NCBI RefSeq assembly: GCF_009649815.1
Contig: NZ_WJIC01000007.1
Span: 331,119-395,118 of the forward strand
Source of the DNA: Nocardia sp. SYP-A9097
GTDB lineage: Bacteria; Actinomycetota; Actinomycetes; Mycobacteriales; Mycobacteriaceae
DNA: 64,000 nt
Reading direction: 5' to 3'
This document shows, in pieces, positions 42,158 to 50,657 of the stretch. The number at the start of each line of letters is the position of its first letter. Within the stretch, counting starts at the first letter, position 1. Under the pieces are notes generated by a model. That model had not been told where the DNA came from. It saw only the letters and a program-made list of their open reading frames with translations, and ran no database searches. The position numbers and the translations under genes are program-made.

Positions 42158-43525
42158 TCATCGTGCCAGGCCACACCTAGGGTCGCCGAGGACCTGCGCC
42201 AACTGCTCCGCGCTCAGGTAGTCGCCGGTGCGCTCGAAGTCGCCGATGGTGTGCGGGGCGCCGTCCGAGATGCCGAGGCGGACGAAATCGTCGCCGGCGA
42301 CGCTGTGTAGCGCCCAGTTCAGGGCGATGCGGGAGCGGGCGGCGAAGGTGCGGGTGGCGAGCAGGTGGTAGCCGCGGGTTACCAATTGTGCTGGGGCGCC
42401 GCGTAATCCGATGCCCATCGGTCGCGCGAGGGCGTCCCAGCCACCCAGGTCGACCACCATGCCGAGGTCGCGGTGCCGATACGGTTTGCGGGGTTTGCCG
42501 CGTAGGGTCGCCAGCAGGTTCACTCCGGCCGCGCGGCCTTGACGGCTGGCGTGCTGGGCGGTGGGCGCGCAGGTCTTGCCGGGTTGGGTGGTATCGGGTA
42601 CGGCGGCGACATCGCCGCAGGCCCAGACATTGTGAAGGCTCGGTACGCGCAGTTCGGTATCGGTGATGATGCGGCCGTGATCGGTTTCCGCACCGAGATG
42701 GTCCGCCAGTGGGCTGGAGGTCACGCCCGCGGTCCAGACCACGGTGCGGGTCGGAATCACCTGTCCCGTGGTCAAAGTCAGCGATCGGGCGGTGACCTCG
42801 GTCGCGGACGCCCCGGAGATGAATTCGATTCCGCGTTGCGCCATAAGCTTTTTCGCGTCCGCCCCGAGGCGCTCCCCCAGCTCCGGCATCACCCGTTCGC
42901 TGCGATTGATCAGATACCAGCGCACCAGGCTCGGATCCAGGCGCGGAAAGTATTGCCGGGCAGCGGCTTGGGTGAGTTTCGCGAGCACGGCCGCGGTCTC
43001 GGTGCCCGCATAACCCGATCCCACGGTGACGAAGGTCAGCCGTTCGCGCTGTTCCACCGGATCGTCGGCGATGGCGGCCATATCGAGCTGACGCAGTACG
43101 TGATCGCGCAGATAGACGGCCTCCGCGAGCGTCTTCATCCCGAAGCCGTGTTCGGGCAGGCCCGGAATATCGAGAATGCGGGTGATACTCCCCGAGGCCA
43201 GCACCAAATGGTCATAGCCCAGGACGTATTCCGCACCCGAGGGCCGCCGCACCACACACTGCCCGCGCGCCGCGTCCGCACCCACCACCGTGCCCGGCAT
43301 CAATTCGGTGCGATGCAGTACCCGGCGCAGCGAAACCGCCACCGCCTGCGAGGGCAGCACACCGGAGGCAACCTGCGGGAGCAATGGCACGTACAGCTGA
43401 CCCGCGCCCACCGACCCGACCAGTCGAATACTCGCCTCTCCGGGGCGTAATCGCCGTTCCAGATATCGAGCGCACTCCACACCGGCGAAACCGCCGCCGA
43501 CAATCACAATCCGCGCGGTAGTCAC
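42158..43525 (-). CDS. type II NADH dehydrogenase-like flavoprotein
   Basis: 455 aa from GTG 43525. FAD loop IVIVGGGFAGVECARYL at the N-terminus, NADH loop VGSGYAGTETAA near residue 170, and WACGDVAAVP, which binds FAD near residue 310. It transfers electrons from NADH to quinone at the membrane without proton pumping; the C-terminal region TRTFAARSRIALNWALHSV may be the amphipathic membrane anchor. Probably a paralogue of the housekeeping ndh. Its promoter side faces the TetR gene tail. Confidence 0.88.
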   Translation of the reverse strand: MTTARIVIVGGGFAGVECARYLERRLRPGEASIRLVGSVGAGQLYVPLLPQVASGVLPSQAVAVSLRRVLHRTELMPGTVVGADAARGQCVVRRPSGAEYVLGYDHLVLASGSITRILDIPGLPEHGFGMKTLAEAVYLRDHVLRQLDMAAIADDPVEQRERLTFVTVGSGYAGTETAAVLAKLTQAAARQYFPRLDPSLVRWYLINRSERVMPELGERLGADAKKLMAQRGIEFISGASATEVTARSLTLTTGQVIPTRTVVWTAGVTSSPLADHLGAETDHGRIITDTELRVPSLHNVWACGDVAAVPDTTQPGKTCAPTAQHASRQGRAAGVNLLATLRGKPRKPYRHRDLGMVVDLGGWDALARPMGIGLRGAPAQLVTRGYHLLATRTFAARSRIALNWALHSVAGDDFVRLGISDGAPHTIGDFERTGDYLSAEQLAQVLGDPRCGLAR

Positions 43526-43599
43526 GTTTACGACCGTAACCCAATGAATCCGCCTGTGGCGACACCGAAGAACAAGTTTGGCAAACTTTCAGCAGCCGC

Positions 43600-44292
43600 T
43601 CAGTCGGTGGCGGATCCCGCCTCCGGCCCGGCGGCGGCGAGGGCCACGACACCGGCGAGGATGGCTCGCAATCCGTGCTCATACTCCGCGTCATTGTCGG
43701 CCCGGGCGAAGTCCGCGACCATGCGCGCGGTCCGAGGGTAGCGGCCGGAGTCCACGACCACGCCGAGATGGTCTGCGTCATAAGGGTTTTCGCTGTACTC
43801 CACCCCGGTGCGCGCCTGCTCCTCGATGACGAATCCGGTCGTGTAATGCAGCAGGATCGGGAAGACGTGTTCGGCCGAGGTCCGGTCCAGGCCCGCGTCC
43901 TCGAGCGTGCGCAGCGTCAATTCCACTGTGCGCCACATGGCTTCATCGCTGATGAAGGTTCCGGCGGCGACCCGCGCGCCATCGCGATAGTGCAGCATGG
44001 ACCGGCGCAGCCGAGAGGCGAGGTGGATCAGCCAGTCTCGCCAATCCTCTCCCCGCCGAGGCGCTTCCAGCCCGTGCACAGCGGCGACGAAGATGTGCTG
44101 CGCCATGACATCGAGCAGTTCGCGCTTGTTCTTGACGTGCCAATACAGCGCGGGCGCTTGCACATTCAGCGCGGCGGCGACCTTGCGCATGGTCAGCCCG
44201 TCCAGCCCGGTCTCGTCGAGCAGAGCCAGGGCGGCCTGGGCAATGGCGTTGGTATCGAGCTTCACGACCGGTTTCTCGCTCACGGTTGACAC
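43600..44292 (-). CDS. TetR-class repressor of the Rox-like gene
   Basis: 230 aa from GTG 44292; GTG 44283 is also possible. HTH: LDETGLDGLTMRKVAAALNV, then QAPALYWHVKNKRELLD, the classic TetR(A-E) entry. The C-terminal domain is the TetR_C type with LLHYTTGFVIEEQAR, close to the tetracycline-repressor subgroup. Divergent from the FAD monooxygenase with palindromic operators in the 61-base gap, so a drug-inducible pair is likely. Confidence 0.9.
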   Translation of the reverse strand: MSTVSEKPVVKLDTNAIAQAALALLDETGLDGLTMRKVAAALNVQAPALYWHVKNKRELLDVMAQHIFVAAVHGLEAPRRGEDWRDWLIHLASRLRRSMLHYRDGARVAAGTFISDEAMWRTVELTLRTLEDAGLDRTSAEHVFPILLHYTTGFVIEEQARTGVEYSENPYDADHLGVVVDSGRYPRTARMVADFARADNDAEYEHGLRAILAGVVALAAAGPEAGSATD

Positions 44293-44311
44293 TTTAACAG
44301 TGTTCTGGTTT

Positions 44312-44344
44312 CTTTAACATCATTAAGGGCTTAACGTTGTTAAG
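44312..44344. promoter_or_regulatory. tandem TetR operators between repressor and monooxygenase
   Basis: CTTAAC-GTT-GTTAAG at 44330-44344 is a perfect palindrome. A second, imperfect copy, CTTTAACATCATTAAGG, lies at 44312-44328, and a half site TTTAAC at 44293-44298. The region is AT-rich and overlaps the ribosome site of the monooxygenase (AAGGAGAAGG), so repressor binding would block both genes. Confidence 0.75.
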
Positions 44345-44353
44345 GAGAAGGTC

Positions 44354-45820
44354 ATGGCGACCACGGACGTAGTCATCGCAGGTAGCGGCCCCACCGGACT
44401 CATGCTCGCCACCGAGCTGCGACTGGCCGGAGTACAGGTAACCCTGGTCGACGGGCTCCCCGCCCGCACCGGTGAATCCCGCGCCGGCGGCATCCACGCC
44501 CGCAGCATGGAGATCCTCGATCAGCGCGGGCTGCTGGATCGACTGCTGCCGCAGGGCCGGCAGATGCAGGCCGGGCACTTCGGCGGAGTGTCACTGAACT
44601 TCGCCGACTTCGACACCGACCACCCGTACATGCTCGCCATCCTGCAATCGATCATCGAGCGCGAACTCGAAGGCCGCGCAGGCGAATTGGACGTCACCAC
44701 ACAGTGGGACTCCCCCGTCACCGGCTTCCGGCAGGACGGCGCGGGCGTCGAGGTCGAGATCGGCGGCGCCCACCCGCGCACCATCCGGGCGGCATACCTG
44801 GTCGGCTGCGATGGCGGCCGCAGCGCGGTCCGCCAGCTCGCCGGCATCGACTTCGTCGGGACCGACGCCACCGTCACCGGCATGATCGCCGATGTCGAAC
44901 TGGCCGCTCCGCCCGCCGAACTCTTCTTCGCCCGCCGTGCCGCCGCGGGTGACTACTCCGTCGTACAGCTCCAGCCCGGCTGGTACCGCCTGGTCGTCCA
45001 GCGCCACGACCTGGTGCTGCCACGCGGCACCGAACTGAGCTTCGAGGACTTCCGCGCCCACTTCACCGAGCTCGCGGGCACCGATTACGGCATGCACAGC
45101 CCGCGCTGGGTGACCCACTACGGTGACGCCGCTCGCCAAGCCACCCGGTACCGCGACGGCCGCGTCTTCCTCGCGGGCGATGCCGCGCACATCCACTACC
45201 CGGCGGGCGGCCAGGGCCAGAACCTCGGCATCCAGGACGCGGTGAACCTGGGCTGGAAACTCGCCGCCGCGGTACACGGCACCGCACCCGAAACCCTCTT
45301 GGACACATACGAATCCGAGCGCCACCCGATCGCCGAGCGCGTGTTGCACAACACCCGCGCCCAGACCGCCCTAATGCGCCCCGGCGCGCATACCGACGCC
45401 CTGCGCGATGTGATGAGCGATCTCGTCGACCTCCCCGAGGTCCGGCACCGCCTCGGCCTGATGATCACCGCCCTGGACATCGGCTACGACACCAAATGCG
45501 AGCACCCCCTCGCGGGGCGGCGCATGCCCGACACCACCATCACCACCACCCGCGTCTACGAACTCCTGCGCCCCGCTCACCCAATCCTGTTGCTGCTCAA
45601 CGGAACCCCCGCTCCCACCCTTCCGGAGTGGGCCGCCCACATCGAGATCGTCAGTGCCGAAACCCCGGCCGGCGCCTGGGCCATCCCCGCCGTCGGCCCG
45701 ATCCCCACCCCCGCCGCCGTACTGATCCGCCCCGACGGCTACGTCGCCTGGGCCACCGACGAACCCGGCACGGAAGGGCTCACCGAAGCCCTCACCACCT
45801 GGTTCGGAGCGACCGACTGA
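44354..45820 (+). CDS. Rox-type class A FAD monooxygenase (rifamycin monooxygenase-like)
   Basis: 488 aa from ATG 44354. GxGxxG loop IAGSGPTGLMLA, RSMEILDQRGLLDRLL, the DG motif LVGCDGGRSAVR, and GDAAHIHYPAGGQGQNLGIQD all match the aromatic hydroxylase family. The segments GIHARSMEILDQRG and YGMHSPRW resemble the Nocardia rifampicin monooxygenase Rox as I recall it. Family enzymes hydroxylate aromatic drugs, inactivating rifamycins or tetracyclines. Paired with a TetR-class repressor, so it is a candidate intrinsic resistance gene; drug identity unproven. Confidence 0.87.
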   Translation: MATTDVVIAGSGPTGLMLATELRLAGVQVTLVDGLPARTGESRAGGIHARSMEILDQRGLLDRLLPQGRQMQAGHFGGVSLNFADFDTDHPYMLAILQSIIERELEGRAGELDVTTQWDSPVTGFRQDGAGVEVEIGGAHPRTIRAAYLVGCDGGRSAVRQLAGIDFVGTDATVTGMIADVELAAPPAELFFARRAAAGDYSVVQLQPGWYRLVVQRHDLVLPRGTELSFEDFRAHFTELAGTDYGMHSPRWVTHYGDAARQATRYRDGRVFLAGDAAHIHYPAGGQGQNLGIQDAVNLGWKLAAAVHGTAPETLLDTYESERHPIAERVLHNTRAQTALMRPGAHTDALRDVMSDLVDLPEVRHRLGLMITALDIGYDTKCEHPLAGRRMPDTTITTTRVYELLRPAHPILLLLNGTPAPTLPEWAAHIEIVSAETPAGAWAIPAVGPIPTPAAVLIRPDGYVAWATDEPGTEGLTEALTTWFGATD

Positions 45821-45843
45821 GGTTCGGGCTCTAGGCTGGGCAT

Positions 45844-46491
45844 GTGCGCATCATCGACCTGTCGGTCCCGTTGCGGACCGGAATGCCCGTCTATCCCGGC
45901 GACCCCGAAGTGAGCATCCACCCGGCGCTGACCGTCGGCGTCGACGAGGTGAATGTGCTGCATGTGCATATGGGGTCGCAGACCGGGACGCATGTGGACG
46001 CGCCTTTCCATATCGATGATGGGCTGCCCACGCTGGACGCCCTGCCGCTGGAGCGATTCGTGGGGCCGGCGGTGGTGATCGATGCACGGGGGCTGGGGCC
46101 GCGCACGGCCATCGGGCGGGAGTACTTCGAGGGGAAAGTCCGGGCGGGGCAGATCGTGCTGGTCGCCACAGGCTGGTCGGAGCATTGGGGGACGCCGGAT
46201 TATCTGGCTCACCCGTATCTGGCTCCCGAGGCCGCCGCATACCTCGTCGAGGCCGGGATCAGGACCATCGGGATCGATACCCTGAGTGTGGATCCGACGC
46301 CCGCGCAAGACATTCCGTCGCATAGGATCCTGTGCGGCGCGCACGCTGTGATCGCCGAGAACCTCACCGCGCTGGACGAGGTGCTGACCGAACAGCACCT
46401 GGGCCATCGCGTGGAGGCCTCCCTACTTCCCCTCAATCTGCCCGGCGCGGACGGAGCACCCGTACGAGCCATCGCTCGCATCGGGTTGTGA
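45844..46491 (+). CDS. cyclase-family (kynurenine formamidase-like) hydrolase
   Basis: 215 aa from GTG 45844, 23 bases after the monooxygenase. Typical start IIDLSVPLRTGMPVYPGDPE, metal motif SQTGTHVDAPFH, and a late GIDTLSVDP. Metal-dependent amidohydrolase of aryl formamides or related substrates. It may open or clear a product of the upstream monooxygenase, being apparently cotranscribed; this link is inference. Unlike the paralogue at 26499 it has no export signal. Confidence 0.88.
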   Translation: MRIIDLSVPLRTGMPVYPGDPEVSIHPALTVGVDEVNVLHVHMGSQTGTHVDAPFHIDDGLPTLDALPLERFVGPAVVIDARGLGPRTAIGREYFEGKVRAGQIVLVATGWSEHWGTPDYLAHPYLAPEAAAYLVEAGIRTIGIDTLSVDPTPAQDIPSHRILCGAHAVIAENLTALDEVLTEQHLGHRVEASLLPLNLPGADGAPVRAIARIGL

Positions 46492-46607
46492 CGGACACAG
46501 CACCGTTTCGGATTATGTGGCGCGGCCCACTTGATCTTCGTAGACTGCATGTCAACACGGGGGAGGCCGGGGCCCCCGATCCGAGCTCGATCAAGGAAGA
46601 CCTTTAC

Positions 46608-46970
46608 GTGAAGCGTTGCACCGTAACAACTTTGCTGGCCACGGCGGCCATTCTCAGCGCCGCCCCCGCAGTCGCCTCCGCGGAGATCACACTCACCGAC
46701 ACCTCCACCACGACCGATACCGATCCCATGACCGCCTCGGTCACCGGATCCGCCTCCGGTTCGGCCAAGACCGGCAGCTCGGGTGGGCTCGCGACCACCG
46801 GATCCACCGGCACCGGATCATTCGGGCTGCCCAATCTCGACAAGATGCTGCTCGGTAACTACACGACACTGTGCGCGGTCACCGGTAGCGCCTCCACCGT
46901 GCTGGGCACCGCCGGATTCGGCTGCGACAGTTTGAACGGTAAGGGCAGTCTGGGGCTGCCGACCCTGTAG
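46608..46970 (+). CDS. small secreted Ser/Thr/Gly-rich protein
   Basis: 120 aa from GTG 46608 (AAGGAAG upstream). Signal peptide with TLLATAAILSAAPAVASAE, cleavage expected after ASA near residue 26. The mature part is low-complexity (TDTSTTTDTD, TGSASGSAKTGSSGG), followed by a more ordered C-terminus with two Cys (TLCAVTG, GFGCDSL) that could form a disulfide. Family unknown; resembles small cell-surface proteins of nocardiae. A bidirectional terminator follows. Confidence 0.75.
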   Translation: MKRCTVTTLLATAAILSAAPAVASAEITLTDTSTTTDTDPMTASVTGSASGSAKTGSSGGLATTGSTGTGSFGLPNLDKMLLGNYTTLCAVTGSASTVLGTAGFGCDSLNGKGSLGLPTL

Positions 46971-47006
46971 GACAACCGGGCAAGACCAGCAGATCGAGCA
47001 ACAAGA

Positions 47007-47037
47007 AAGGGGCACCGGCTGCGAGCCGGTGCCCCTT
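47007..47037. terminator. bidirectional terminator
   Basis: 14-bp perfect stem (47007-47020/47024-47037) with loop GCG. CTTCTT follows on the plus strand and a T-rich stretch (complement of 47001-47008) on the minus strand. Serves the secreted-protein gene and the convergent L,D-transpeptidase. Confidence 0.85.
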
Positions 47038-47051
47038 CTTCGCGTCTACGG

Positions 47052-48242
47052 TCAGCGGTTGTCGTCGGCGTTGCCGGCTTTCCACTGTGCCCACGGGATA
47101 TTCCAGTCACCCAGTCCGTCCGTACCGGGCAGGATGGGGCCCACGGTGTTCTGCACAATCGTGATGTCACCGCGCTTGGAATTCTCGTACACCCAGCGCG
47201 CGTCCGCCGGGCTCAGGTTCAGGCAGCCGTGGCTGGTATTGCTGTAACCCTGCTGGCCGACCGACCACGGTGCGGAGTGGAAGAAGATGCCGGAGTAGGA
47301 GATTCGCGTCGCCCAATCCACCGGCGTCTTGTAGCCCTGCGGCGAGTTCACCGCCACACCGTAGGTGGAGGAATCCATGATGATCTTCTCGAAGCGGTCA
47401 CCGACGATATAGACGCCATTGTTGGTGGGACTGGAGTCCTTACCCATCGAGGTCGGCATGGTCTTGACGACCTGACCGTTCTTCTCGACGGTCACCATCT
47501 TGGTGTTGTCGTCGGCGGAGAAGATGGTGGCCTCACCGATGGTGAAGTTGGAGGTGATATCCGTATCACCGACCAGGCCATTGCCCAGATCCTTGCCGTA
47601 CACGTTCACCGCGATATCGACCTTGGTGCCCGGAGCCCAGTAATGCTCGGGCCGCCAACGGACTTCGCGATTGCTCACCCAGTAGAAGGCGCCCTCGACC
47701 GCGGGGGTCGTTGTGATTTTGATCGCATTCTGGGCGGCCTTGCGGTCCGGAATGTTCTCGTCGAACTGCACCGCCACCGGCTGGCCGATACCGACCACCT
47801 CGTTCTCGGCGGGCAGCAGATACGGATGCGTGCGATTGTTCGGTGAAATTGTGGTGAACGTCATGGTCGAGCTGCTCGCGCCGCCCAGTCCGATGGCATC
47901 CACCGACAGCTTGTAGCTGCGCGCGAAGCCCAACTGCTCGGTCAGCTTCCACGACAGGCCGTCCTTGGCGAGCTCACCATCGACCGTCTTGCCCTCCTGA
48001 TTGGTGAGCGTCACATTGGTCAGCTTGCCGTCCTGCACCTGCAGCACCAGCGGGTCACCGGGCGAAACACCCTTCTGACCATCCTTGATCGGCGACACCA
48101 ACTTCGGCTTCACCAACTCGCTGAGCGGGTTGGAATCGATTGCGACAGTTGAGGAATCCTTCGACGAATTCCCCGAGGAGCATCCCACCAGCGCCAACGC
48201 CAGCACGGACAGAACGGCAACGGATCCCCGCCACTGCTTCAT
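47052..48242 (-). CDS. ldtB: lipoprotein L,D-transpeptidase (LdtB/LppS-like)
   Basis: 396 aa from ATG 48242 with GGAG upstream. Lipobox LVGC places Cys at residue 21, so it is anchored in the membrane and works in the periplasm-like space. Two Ig-like domains precede the YkuD catalytic domain with HSAPWSVGQQGYSNTSHGC; catalytic Cys in SHGCLN near residue 335. It forms 3-3 crosslinks in peptidoglycan and resists most beta-lactams except carbapenems. The neighbourhood (orn, tRNA-His, tRNA-Lys) matches Rv2518c as I recall it. Confidence 0.93.
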   Translation of the reverse strand: MKQWRGSVAVLSVLALALVGCSSGNSSKDSSTVAIDSNPLSELVKPKLVSPIKDGQKGVSPGDPLVLQVQDGKLTNVTLTNQEGKTVDGELAKDGLSWKLTEQLGFARSYKLSVDAIGLGGASSSTMTFTTISPNNRTHPYLLPAENEVVGIGQPVAVQFDENIPDRKAAQNAIKITTTPAVEGAFYWVSNREVRWRPEHYWAPGTKVDIAVNVYGKDLGNGLVGDTDITSNFTIGEATIFSADDNTKMVTVEKNGQVVKTMPTSMGKDSSPTNNGVYIVGDRFEKIIMDSSTYGVAVNSPQGYKTPVDWATRISYSGIFFHSAPWSVGQQGYSNTSHGCLNLSPADARWVYENSKRGDITIVQNTVGPILPGTDGLGDWNIPWAQWKAGNADDNR

Positions 48243-48586
48243 AAACAACCCCACTCCATGTTTCGGTACGTGGCCGGCCCCGAGGGCTTCGACCCCGACC
48301 ACGCCTGCTCGACCACCACGCCCACGGGGATCGGTCGAGACCACGCCTCGACCATTCTGCCAGGCACCACGGCCCCGTCACACGCCAATACCGCCCGCCC
48401 CCGCAGGGCTCGACCGGTTCATCCGTACCAACCCCCAATTCGTTAACACCCATCGGCAAGTTCACCGAAGTCCGAAAAAACCCAGCTCAGAGGGGCGATT
48501 TCACATTTCGCGACAGACCCTGTTAATGTTCTTTCCGCACCGCAGAGAGGCCAACACCGACAGGGAGAGGCCAGGACGCAAAGCAT
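48243..48586. other. promoter region of ldtB and tRNA-Lys
   Basis: No gene seen. The left half is C-rich on the plus strand. The stretch 48518-48547 (upstream of tRNA-Lys) recurs almost unchanged at 57597-57626, upstream of the decayed second tRNA-Lys, with TGTTAAT versus TGTTAGC at the probable -10. Confidence 0.55.
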
Positions 48587-48662
<76 letters not shown>

Positions 48663-48663
48663 A

Positions 48664-48703
48664 AAAATGGCCCTGACCAGTAATTGCTGATCAGGGCCAT
48701 TTT
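48664..48703 (+). terminator. terminator after tRNA-Lys
   Basis: 17-bp stem with one mismatch (48664-48680/48687-48703), loop TAATTG, T run at the end. The same arrangement follows each att copy with a different stem sequence. Confidence 0.85.
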
Positions 48704-48750
48704 CGTTTCACTCGTTCCTAGGCACGAATCCCCAAAAATATCCCAAGAAT

Positions 48751-49320
48751 TCAGCGGCCTACCGTGTCAGCCGGCCCCGCCGAATCCCGTTGCAGCACGG
48801 CTGAGGAATCCGGCGCTTGCGCGGGCGACGCCATGTAATGCCGCTCTGTGATCCCCTCACGGGAGGACCCCAACTGGCGTGCGGCCGTCTTGGAATCCGA
48901 CGCCTCCGAGATCAGGGTCGCGACCGTTTTGAGGAAGGTGTACTGGGTGACATCGTGATAAAGCGTGCCGCGGGCGTCGCGCCAGGTCCGATTGAAATTG
49001 TGCGGATCACACAGCACCCCGCCCCGCCCAGCCTCGGTTTTCGCCCACTCCTGCCGAAATAGGCCGCCCTTCCCGGCCAGCCGCACGACCGTCGCCGACA
49101 CCGTGAACATCGCTGGTGTCGCGGCGAGGTCGAACTGATCCCACACCGCCGCCGCCGCTTCACCGGGCCGCACGCCAGAACCGAGGTTCAGGTCGGCGAC
49201 GTCAAGCACGAGCCGGTCCCGTAGCGGGCCGTGCGTGTAGCCAGGTGTCCCTGGGATCGCGTTCCCCGCCAACCACTCCCGATACTGAGACCGCAACCCG
49301 TCCAGGCGTTCGCGATCGGT
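48751..49320 (-). pseudogene. inactivated tyrosine integrase remnant
   Basis: C-terminal half of an integrase closely related to the intact one at 57848-59143. The N-terminal 200 residues are missing. About 52 residues are deleted after WAKTEAG. The catalytic box II Arg is replaced (TFLKT against TFRKT) and the box His is lost (LGSSREG against LGHSREG), while the Tyr in ERHYMASP remains. Its 5' end joins the truncated CPBP gene at 49321-49332. It cannot be active. Confidence 0.88.
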
Positions 49321-49329
49321 GGTGTGGGG

Positions 49330-49794
49330 TTACATGTAACCTTGCCAGCCGATCTCTTCACCGAGATAGAGAGGCAGCGAAATCATCGCCGACAACGGCA
49401 TAGCCAGCAGCGACCACGTCGACTGCGGCCATGTCGGCCGATACAGGCATGTCGGCCGATACAGGCCGAACAGCGCCGCCGGTATCAGTCCCACGAGAGT
49501 GATTGCCAGGAAAACTGTGCTCGCCCACAGGCATTGGACTGCCACACGTCGCCGCGTGCGAGGCAGTGCCAGCGATGGGATTGCAGGCAAGTCGCGCCAC
49601 GGATGACGCCATCGGGTCAGCAGGATCGCTACCGCGGCAGGAACGACCATCATGGCGAACAGGCAGGCCGCCACCAACGGTCCCGCGTGCTGCGAGGGCG
49701 CTGCGCGCCGAAATCCCGTCAGCCACAACGGTGTTGCCACCAGCCATGCGCCGAGGTAGGCCGTCGGCCCTGACGCACCCCTGGCCGGAGCCAC
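49330..49794 (-). pseudogene. truncated CPBP-family intramembrane protease
   Basis: About 154 aa, several membrane segments, ending at the first catalytic motif LGEEIGWQGYM and then a stop. Intact CPBP proteins continue with RG and two His-bearing helices, so the C-terminal active-site part is lost. The breakpoint coincides with the broken end of the integrase, indicating one deletion event. A tandem 18-bp duplication inside the gene repeats the LYRPT segment. Start GTG 49794 is tentative. Confidence 0.65.
49430..49465. repeat. 18-bp tandem duplication in CPBP remnant
   Basis: CATGTCGGCCGATACAGG occurs at 49430-49447 and again at 49448-49465. It adds six residues in frame (LYRPTC then LYRPTW). 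Confidence 0.85.
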
Positions 49795-49919
49795 GCGTTT
49801 TCTGCGAATCGAGAGCGAGGGTACAGGTCAGCGGGGTCAGGGCACGCATCGGACCCTGCCCAAGCGCCCGTGTCGAGGGGGTATCGTCGACGACCGACGG
49901 GACGTCAAGCGTCACTTGA

Positions 49920-50345
49920 TAACAGATGGTCAAGGATGTCCAGAGCAGCCCTCACAGCGACAAACCGACGCGTCGATGGTCTACGCCTATGCCTGCGCAC
50001 AGCCCGCACGATGATCAGGCCCGCCAGAGAGACCACGCCGCGTTGTTTCGGTGCTGGCGTGCCCGAGTCTCTTGCGTCGGAGCACGACGAGGTATCGGTG
50101 CTCGACGGCTACACCTACCAGGCACTGACCACCGGCACAGTCACGCTGCCGGGCCGGCGCGTGCACGCGGGGGTGTAGTTCCGGCTGCTGCGCTGTGTGC
50201 TCGAAGAACTCAACGTTTCCCTCCTGTCCAGTGCCCGTTCGCGCGTCATCCTCGAAACCGTCTGGCAGACAATCGATCTTCCGCGTCGCAGCCACGTCTC
50301 GCTCGTCGAACCCTACGAATGCCTGGGGCGTACTCAGGCCTTGGG
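49920..50345 (+). pseudogene. decayed gene with frameshift and in-frame stop
   Basis: One frame reads DQARQRDHAALFRCWRARV, a second continues SEHDEVSVLDGYTYQALT and VTLPGRRVHAGV, and after TAG at 50176-50178 the same frame goes on FRLLRCVLEELNVSL and VEPYECLG. Together they look like one protein broken by a frameshift near 50080 and a nonsense codon. The pattern is loosely that of TniQ-like mobile-element proteins, but I am not sure. Part of the decayed segment A. Confidence 0.5.
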
Positions 50346-50657
50346 CTCAGGCATGGTGTGCGGCAGCACGAGATCGAGCACGTGGCGCGGAGCATCGCCA
50401 CGGATCTGCGCGGCCGCCGTCTCGCCAGTGGTGACGGTACCGATGGACAGGCTCGGTGCAGGGGTACCGGTCAGTGCCGTCAGTGCCATGTACAGGGTTT
50501 TGGCGATGCCCAGCACGCCCAGGATGACCGCGACCACGGCCGCCGCCGCATGCCATTGTTGCTGCACTGTGAGCAGCAGGGTTGTTGCCGCGGTGCCGAA
50601 GGTGATCGCCTCGCCGAGGACGGTCACGATCGCCTTCTGGTGTTTACCGAGGTTCAT
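50334..50657 (-). CDS. holin-like small membrane protein
   Basis: 107 aa with two membrane-prone segments (ITFGTAATTLLLTV and AAAVVAVILGVLGIAKTLYMAL). N-terminus is basic (NLGKHQKAIV), C-terminus polar. It overlaps the lysin gene by 14 bases and follows it in the same direction, the usual lysin-holin cassette of actinophages. No family match beyond layout, so holin is inferred. Confidence 0.6.
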   Translation of the reverse strand: MNLGKHQKAIVTVLGEAITFGTAATTLLLTVQQQWHAAAAVVAVILGVLGIAKTLYMALTALTGTPAPSLSIGTVTTGETAAAQIRGDAPRHVLDLVLPHTMPEPKA

